The notes under the pieces are model-generated. The model had not been told where the DNA came from and made no database searches. It saw only the letters and a list, made by a program, of their open reading frames with translations. Made by a program: the position numbers and the translations under genes. DNA of 45,437 nt. Origin: an uncultured Dorea sp. (lineage in GTDB: Bacteria; Bacillota; Clostridia; Lachnospirales; Lachnospiraceae). This document shows positions 40,957-45,437 of this stretch, in pieces. The DNA lies in assembly GCA_900550865.1 (NCBI GenBank), contig URTM01000021.1, positions 1 to 45,437 on the forward strand. Direction: 5' to 3'. Numbering within the stretch: position 1 is the first letter of the stretch; every line of letters begins with the position of its first letter.

Positions 40957-41175
40957 TTATAGAGTTTTTATGATTGTATTTTTCGTTTTCTCTTCTTTAT
41001 ACCTCCGGTTTACATGTGGCATCCTAAGCTTTCTCAAAGCCTTTCTTTCAATATCATCCGCTTTCGCTCTCGAACATTCTATTCTTTCCCTGATCTGCTT
41101 AAATCTTAATATAGCACATATCGTTACGAAAAGGAAAATGGCTACAGATCCCATGTTTACTGGGTTTGTAACCAT
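40957..41175 (-). CDS. Doubtful small membrane protein downstream of hicB
   Basis: A 72-residue open frame with one hydrophobic segment (GSVAIFLFVTICAIL, about 9-23) followed by a highly basic, charged tail (FKQIRERIE... KALRKLRMPHVNRRYKEE). The composition looks protein-like. It would begin 36 bases after the hicB stop. Against it, the ATG coincides with the base of a terminator-like hairpin, the ribosome site is weak (GGAAAG, eight bases away) and no promoter is seen. The overlapping plus-strand frame lacks any ribosome site. I do not recognise it; apart from this, the 40900-41211 stretch holds nothing I can name. Confidence 0.28.
   Translation of the reverse strand: MVTNPVNMGSVAIFLFVTICAILRFKQIRERIECSRAKADDIERKALRKLRMPHVNRRYKEEKTKNTIIKTL
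41138..41175. terminator. Terminator-like hairpin after the hicAB operon
   Basis: ATGGCTACAGATCCCA (41138-41153) pairs with TGGGTTTGTAACCAT (41161-41175) with one mismatch and one bulge. On the minus strand it is followed by TTTTCCTTTTC, 37 bases after the hicB stop; on the plus strand by a run of T. It would end the hicAB transcript. Confidence 0.5.
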
Positions 41176-41211
41176 TTTTTATCTTTCCAACTGTCAAAGA
41201 TGGGATTATAT

Positions 41212-41622
41212 CTAATTACTTATTCTTCCATTTACTCCCAATTTCACCATAAGCGCCTCCTGAAGGATCTGGGAGAAATTAAGGTTTTCCCGAATAGCCG
41301 CTTCGTTCAACCACTCCGGAATACTAAGGGTCTTCTTCACGGCCTTAGATCTGTTCTTTCTCCGATATTCTGCCATATCAAATTCTACAATTACCAACAC
41401 ACCATCTTCCGGATCTACTGTTTCTAGTTCTGATGCCTTTGGAAACGCAGCACCTTCATCTTCCATACCGGACAGTGATAAACCTAATGCATCCACTGCC
41501 ATTTCATAAGCTTCATCTATGCTATCACCTTGTGTCATACATTCAGGAAAATCCGGAAAGCTGACCCAAAAACCTCCCTCTTCTGCTTTATGAAAAACAG
41601 CCGGATAAAATAATCTATTCAT
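41212..41622 (-). CDS. hicB: HicB antitoxin
   Basis: A 136-residue antitoxin that binds HicA and represses its own operon. The N-terminal partial RNase H-like fold has YPAVFHKAEEGGFWVSFPDF, PECMTQGDSIDEAYEMAVDAL, the HicB hallmark. The C-terminal part, SIPEWLNEAAIRENLNFSQILQEALM, is a ribbon-helix-helix DNA-binding segment, which suits the palindromes in the promoter. The start has AGGAGG six bases upstream. It lies 29 bases after hicA. Confidence 0.94.
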   Translation of the reverse strand: MNRLFYPAVFHKAEEGGFWVSFPDFPECMTQGDSIDEAYEMAVDALGLSLSGMEDEGAAFPKASELETVDPEDGVLVIVEFDMAEYRRKNRSKAVKKTLSIPEWLNEAAIRENLNFSQILQEALMVKLGVNGRISN

Positions 41623-41651
41623 ACAGATACCTCCTCTTTCAGGTGACAGGG

Positions 41652-41840
41652 CTATTTAAGCCCTGCCCGTTTAAGTATTGCCTGCTCCAAACCCTTTTTC
41701 AGATCTTTGGAGTGATAAGGAACAATTACCGTCTTACCAGTTTCTGGATTCTTCAACTTTACATGTGAACCGTTCTGACTGATCACATCGAATCCATTTT
41801 CTTTCAAGAGCTTTAACATCTCCTTGGAACTCATCGGCAT
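41652..41840 (-). CDS. hicA: HicA mRNA interferase toxin
   Basis: A 62-residue toxin with the double-stranded RNA-binding-like fold that cuts mRNA during stress. MSSKEMLKLLKENGFDVISQ is followed by the catalytic histidine in NGSHVKLKN (His26) and by TVIVPYHSKDLKKGLEQAILKRAGL, the family C-terminus. ATG 41840 has AAAGGAG nine bases upstream; a second ATG two codons on is possible. It precedes hicB, the common gene order. The pair is intact. Confidence 0.94.
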   Translation of the reverse strand: MPMSSKEMLKLLKENGFDVISQNGSHVKLKNPETGKTVIVPYHSKDLKKGLEQAILKRAGLK

Positions 41841-41871
41841 CTTTTGTATCTCCTTTCCTTATCATGGTTAT

Positions 41872-41900
41872 ATTATATTACGTATTTATACGTATGTCAA
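41872..41900 (-). promoter_or_regulatory. Perfect consensus promoter of hicAB
   Basis: On the minus strand TTGACA (41900-41895), exactly 17 bases, TATAAT (41877-41872). Both boxes are 6 of 6. The start near 41865 gives a leader of about 25 bases. Confidence 0.85.
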
Positions 41901-41922
41901 TATTTATACGTGTTTTTACGTA
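41879..41922. promoter_or_regulatory. Twin palindromic operators of hicAB
   Basis: TACGTA occurs at 41879 and 41889, and TACGTG/TACGTA at 41907 and 41917. Each pair is 10 bases apart, and the two pairs are 28 bases apart. The first pair lies within the -10/-35 spacer, the second just upstream of the -35. This fits autorepression by the HicB ribbon-helix-helix domain. Confidence 0.7.
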
Positions 41923-42095
41923 TGTGTAGATGTAAGAAATTCTTGTTATTACACGTGTTTTATAATATTGTAATTCATTTCCTTTATACCGATTCATGTA
42001 TTAGAAAAGCAACCAGAGGGTGCCTTCGATAAATTCAAGTTCTGTTTTTAATTTTAAAATTTACTATAGCTTTCTATAAAAACATTATGAAAAGA
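41923..42095. other. AT-rich intergenic stretch, no feature recognised
   Basis: Between the hicAB operators and the promoter of the DUF1846 gene. It contains a short ACACGTGT palindrome at about 41951 and AATTTTAAAATT near 42051, but no ORF, RNA or hairpin that I can support. Confidence 0.5.
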
Positions 42096-42125
42096 TTGTA
42101 AACTTACTATGTATTGTAGTATACT
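42096..42125 (+). promoter_or_regulatory. Candidate promoter of the DUF1846 gene
   Basis: TTGTAA (42096-42101), 18 bases, TATACT (42120-42125). The start would be near 42132, with a leader of about 75 bases. Confidence 0.5.
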
Positions 42126-42142
42126 TGAAATGAAAATGCTTA

Positions 42143-42156
42143 TGCCGGTTCCGGCA
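42143..42156 (+). repeat. Perfect 14-bp palindrome in the DUF1846 leader
   Basis: TGCCGGTTCCGGCA is TGCCGG, two bases, and its reverse complement. It lies 10-25 bases after the presumed transcription start and stands out as GC-rich in AT-rich surroundings. It may be an operator; the loop is too short for a good RNA hairpin. Confidence 0.5.
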
Positions 42157-42207
42157 GATTTTCCACTATATAAAGATCAAATATATTTTAGATGAGGGAA
42201 TGTACTT

Positions 42208-43701
42208 ATGAAAATTGGATTCGATAATGAAAAATACTTAAAGATGCAGTCCGAACATATCCGTGAACGTATCGGACAATTTGACAACAAACTGTATCTG
42301 GAATTCGGAGGCAAGCTTTTTGATGATTTCCATGCCTCCAGAGTTCTTCCTGGATTCCAGCCTGACAGCAAACTCCGTATGTTATGCGAACTGTCGGATC
42401 AGGCCGAAATTGTCATCGTCATCAGCGCTGAAGATATTGAAAAGAATAAGATCCGTGGTGACCTTGGTATCACGTATGATTCCGACGTACTCCGCCTGAT
42501 GCATATCTATCAGGAGCTTGGGCTCTATGTCGGAAGTGTCGTTATTACCAAATACAATGCACAGGAAAGTGCCGAATTATTCAAAAACCGTCTGGAAAAG
42601 CTTGGCATCAAAGTGTACCGTCACTACCTGATTCCCGGATATCCGACAAATGTACCTTTTATCGTAAGTGACGATGGTTACGGAAAAAATGATTATATAG
42701 AAACAAGCCGTCCTCTGGTCGTTGTGACTGCTCCGGGACCTGGAAGCGGAAAGATGGCTGTCTGCCTGTCACAATTATATCATGAACACAAACATGGAAT
42801 CAAAGCAGGTTACGCCAAATTTGAGACATTCCCAATCTGGAATATCCCGTTAAAGCATCCGGTCAATCTGGCTTACGAGGCAGCTACTGCGGACCTGAAT
42901 GATATTAATATGATCGATCCGTTTCATCTGGAAGCCTATGGTGAGACAACGATCAACTATAACCGTGATGTAGAAATTTTCCCTGTATTAAATGCCATGT
43001 TCCAGCGCATTTACGGAGAAAGTCCTTACAAATCCCCAACAGATATGGGGGTAAATATGGCCGGCAATTGTATCTGTGATGATGATGCATGCAGAGAAGC
43101 TTCCTGTCAGGAGATCATCCGCAGATACTATGCATCCAGGAGAAGACTTCTTCTCGGCGCATGCTCTGAAGAAGAAACCTATAAATTAGAAATGTTAATG
43201 AACCAGGCCGATATTACCGTTCATGACCGTCCGGTAGTCGATGCGGCTCTCACCGAATCCGAGCGTACAGACGGGCCTGCAGCAGCACTGGAGCTCCCGG
43301 ACGGCTCGATCGTAACAGGCAAGACATCCGATCTTCTTGGCGCATGCTCTGCTCTTCTTTTGAATGCATTAAAAGAACTGGCCGGTATCGGACATGAGAT
43401 CAAGATCATCTCTCCACAGGCAATCGAACCGATCCAGAGTCTGAAAACAAAATATCTGGGAAGCCGCAATCCACGCCTTCATACCGATGAAGTTCTGATT
43501 GCCCTTTCCGTAAGTGCTGCTACCAGTGAAGACGCAAGACTTGCAATGGAACAGCTTCCTAAATTAAAAGGCTGTCAGGCTCATGTATCCGTTATGCCGG
43601 GGTCTGTAGACATCAAACAATTCAAACTGCTGTCTGTTCAGGCAACTTTTGAAGCAAAATATGAAAAAAACTCTGTATTTTTTAATAACAAAGGTGTATA
43701 A
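42208..43701 (+). CDS. DUF1846 (UPF0371) family protein
   Basis: A 497-residue cytoplasmic protein matching the DUF1846 family by length and by its start KIGFDNEKYLKMQSEHIRER. Residues about 170-185 (PLVVVTAPGPGSGKMA) form a P-loop-like nucleotide-binding sequence. Further landmarks are MGVNMAGNCICDDDACREASC, with several cysteines, and the C-terminal domain with HTDEVLIALSVSAATSEDA. Structures of family members exist but I know of no agreed function. The ATG has GAGGG nine bases upstream, a modest site. It is 63 bases before pyrG and could be co-transcribed. Confidence 0.92.
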   Translation: MKIGFDNEKYLKMQSEHIRERIGQFDNKLYLEFGGKLFDDFHASRVLPGFQPDSKLRMLCELSDQAEIVIVISAEDIEKNKIRGDLGITYDSDVLRLMHIYQELGLYVGSVVITKYNAQESAELFKNRLEKLGIKVYRHYLIPGYPTNVPFIVSDDGYGKNDYIETSRPLVVVTAPGPGSGKMAVCLSQLYHEHKHGIKAGYAKFETFPIWNIPLKHPVNLAYEAATADLNDINMIDPFHLEAYGETTINYNRDVEIFPVLNAMFQRIYGESPYKSPTDMGVNMAGNCICDDDACREASCQEIIRRYYASRRRLLLGACSEEETYKLEMLMNQADITVHDRPVVDAALTESERTDGPAAALELPDGSIVTGKTSDLLGACSALLLNALKELAGIGHEIKIISPQAIEPIQSLKTKYLGSRNPRLHTDEVLIALSVSAATSEDARLAMEQLPKLKGCQAHVSVMPGSVDIKQFKLLSVQATFEAKYEKNSVFFNNKGV

Positions 43702-43764
43702 TCTTAAAGTATTTTTTTGAACACTTTATAACAGAGAAACTAATTTTGACTTAAGGAGGAAGTT

Positions 43765-45378
43765 ATGGCAGTAAAATACGTATTCGTTACAGGCGGTGTA
43801 GTATCTGGATTAGGTAAGGGAATTACGGCCGCGTCTCTCGGACGTCTGCTGAAGGCCCGTGGTTACACCGTCACGATGCAGAAATTCGATCCATACATCA
43901 ACATTGACCCTGGTACTATGAACCCTGTACAGCATGGTGAAGTATTTGTAACTGATGATGGTGCTGAGACCGACCTTGACCTTGGACATTATGAAAGATT
44001 CATCGACGAAAGTCTGAGCAAGAATTCAAATGTAACAACCGGTAAGATCTACTGGTCTGTTCTTCAGAAGGAACGCCGTGGGGATTTTGGCGGAGGAACG
44101 GTTCAGGTTATCCCACATATTACAAATGAGATCAAATCCCGCTTCTACCGCAATCCTGCCGCTGAGAATACAGAAATTGCCATTATCGAAGTCGGCGGAA
44201 CTGTTGGTGACATCGAAAGTCAGCCTTTCCTGGAAGCGATCCGTCAGTTCCAGCATGAAAAGGGACGCGAAAATGTGATCCTGATCCATGTTACACTGAT
44301 TCCATACCTGAAAGCTTCTCAGGAGATGAAGACAAAACCTACCCAGGCAAGTGTAAAAGACCTTCAGGGAATGGGAATCCAGCCGGATATCCTGGTATGC
44401 CGTTCCGAGTATCCGCTTGGTGTCGGACTGAAAGACAAGATCGCATTATTCTGCAATGTACCGTCTAACCACGTACTGCAGAATCTGGATGTAGAATATC
44501 TGTATGAAGCTCCTCTTGCAATGGAAGAAGAGAATCTTGCAGGCGTTGTATGTGAATGTCTCCACCTTGACTGTCCGGAACCGGATTTAAAAGACTGGAA
44601 AGAAATGGTCGACTACCTCAAGAATCCAAACACAGAAGTCACAGTTGCTCTGGTTGGTAAATATATTCAGCTTCATGACGCTTACATCAGTGTTGTAGAA
44701 GCCTTAAAGCATGGTGGAATCTTCAGTCGTGCTACCGTAAATATCAAATGGATCGATTCAGAAACCGTTACTGCCGATAATGCTGAGGAATTATTTAGTG
44801 ACGTAAGTGGTATCCTGGTTCCTGGCGGATTCGGCAACCGTGGTATCGAAGGAAAGATCGAGGCGATCAAATATGCCCGTACACACAATGTGCCTTTCTT
44901 AGGCCTGTGCCTTGGAATGCAGCTTTCTATCGTAGAATTTGCAAGAGACGTCATCGGTTATAACGATGCACACAGTGCTGAGCTTGATCCGAACACCACT
45001 CATCCGGTTATCCACATTATGCCGGAACAGATCGGTATCGAAGACATCGGCGGAACATTAAGACTTGGTGCTTATCCTTGTGTTCTTGATAAGACATCCA
45101 AAGCTTATGAAATGTACGGAACAGAGCAGATCAGTGAACGGCACCGTCATCGTTATGAAGTAAATAACGACTACCGTGATGCCCTGACTTCTCACGGCAT
45201 GAAACTTTCCGGACTTTCACCGGACGGAAGAATCGTCGAAATGATCGAGATTCCTGAACACCCTTGGTTTGTTGCCACACAGGCTCATCCGGAATTAAAA
45301 TCAAGACCAAACAGACCACATCCACTGTTCAGAGGATTTATCGAAGCTTCTCTGAAATATCAGGAAGAACATAAATAA
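43765..45378 (+). CDS. pyrG: CTP synthase
   Basis: A 537-residue enzyme making CTP from UTP, ATP and glutamine. The N-terminal synthetase domain (about 1-265) begins KYVFVTGGVVSGLGKGITAA with the P-loop and contains KFDPYINIDPGTMNP and EVGGTVGDIES. The C-terminal class I glutamine amidotransferase domain has PGGFGNRG, the nucleophile Cys382 in GLCLGMQ, and the His/Glu pair in THPVIHIM and AQAHPELKSRP regions. AAGGAGG is five to seven bases before ATG. The leader shows no obvious CTP-attenuation hairpin. Confidence 0.98.
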   Translation: MAVKYVFVTGGVVSGLGKGITAASLGRLLKARGYTVTMQKFDPYINIDPGTMNPVQHGEVFVTDDGAETDLDLGHYERFIDESLSKNSNVTTGKIYWSVLQKERRGDFGGGTVQVIPHITNEIKSRFYRNPAAENTEIAIIEVGGTVGDIESQPFLEAIRQFQHEKGRENVILIHVTLIPYLKASQEMKTKPTQASVKDLQGMGIQPDILVCRSEYPLGVGLKDKIALFCNVPSNHVLQNLDVEYLYEAPLAMEEENLAGVVCECLHLDCPEPDLKDWKEMVDYLKNPNTEVTVALVGKYIQLHDAYISVVEALKHGGIFSRATVNIKWIDSETVTADNAEELFSDVSGILVPGGFGNRGIEGKIEAIKYARTHNVPFLGLCLGMQLSIVEFARDVIGYNDAHSAELDPNTTHPVIHIMPEQIGIEDIGGTLRLGAYPCVLDKTSKAYEMYGTEQISERHRHRYEVNNDYRDALTSHGMKLSGLSPDGRIVEMIEIPEHPWFVATQAHPELKSRPNRPHPLFRGFIEASLKYQEEHK

Positions 45379-45387
45379 ATGTATATG

Positions 45388-45414
45388 ATGTCGGGGTCAA
45401 AAGCCCCCGACTTT
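45388..45414 (+). terminator. Terminator of pyrG
   Basis: GTCGGGG (45390-45396) pairs with CCCCGAC (45405-45411) around an eight-base loop, followed by only TTTG. It lies about 10 bases after the stop; the short T run lowers confidence. Confidence 0.65.
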
Positions 45415-45437
45415 GATGCCTACGGATTGCTCCGTGC

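Noticed and set aside
40886..41215. 109-residue hydrophobic plus-strand frame upstream of ftsH
   Set aside because: No ribosome site, AT-rich composition, and it overlaps the ftsH promoter and a hairpin.
41844..42032. 62-residue plus-strand frame over the hicAB promoter
   Set aside because: It covers the promoter and operators, has no ribosome site and an implausible composition.
1..45437. Search for tRNA, rRNA, CRISPR, insertion sequences, T-box or lysine riboswitch
   Set aside because: No cloverleaf, ribosomal, transposase or riboswitch pattern was recognised by eye; small or diverged RNAs could be missed.

Overview
The window looks like a chromosomal core segment from a low-to-moderate-GC Clostridia species, most likely a gut Lachnospiraceae member. 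I infer this from strong AGGAGG-type ribosome sites, TTGACA/TATAAT-type promoters, the gene order tig-clpP-clpX-lon-ysxC, the uvrC-hprK-glucokinase cluster, a long-form HPF, a class III fructose-bisphosphatase and a glycyl-radical hydroxyproline dehydratase. The genus cannot be fixed by eye. I found no rRNA, tRNA, CRISPR array, insertion sequence or prophage.

Layout. 1-830: a truncated signal-anchor protein leaves the left edge, divergent from a two-helix potassium channel. 832-2879 (minus): a ClC-type anion channel/transporter and a multi-pass membrane protein. 3147-6548 (minus): activase plus glycyl-radical enzyme (HypD type), with a near-consensus promoter and an operator-like palindrome. 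6601-12853 (minus): the proteostasis operon tig-clpP-clpX-lon-ysxC. 13036-14719: a DJ-1/PfpI protein, divergent from a CYTH phosphatase-like protein and a small XRE regulator. 14747-20995 (minus): lysC, hom, prfB (with its programmed +1 frameshift) and secA. 21154-24512 (minus): a stand-alone eukaryotic-type HisA, an Asp/Asn-rich lipoprotein and class III FBPase. 24586-27047 (minus): dapB, dapA and a protein that appears to carry two OB folds. 27205-30488 (plus): typA, a PsiE-like membrane protein and hpf. 30608-34017: yigZ divergent from a class A PBP with a repetitive Gly/Asn/Thr tail. 34155-38698 (minus): a possible cobI-uvrC-hprK-glcK transcription unit. 38828-40846 (minus): ftsH. 41212-41840 (minus): a HicAB toxin-antitoxin pair with a very regular operator/promoter. 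42208-45378 (plus): a DUF1846 protein and pyrG.

Functional themes. Proteostasis and translation: trigger factor, ClpXP, Lon, FtsH, SecA, RF2, TypA, HPF and the ribosome-assembly GTPase YsxC. The aspartate family: aspartokinase, homoserine dehydrogenase, DapA and DapB, in two separate blocks. Central carbon control: HPr kinase, glucokinase and FBPase. Anaerobic amino-acid use: HypD and its activase.

I do not see a clearly new multi-gene system. The observations most worth a second look are the eukaryotic-type HisA outside any his operon, the hypD promoter embedded in the upstream operon's terminator, the hicAB promoter whose spacer is filled by one palindrome, the two-OB-fold SSB-like protein, the perfect 20-bp palindrome upstream of secA, and the hairpin inside the start of the truncated first gene.
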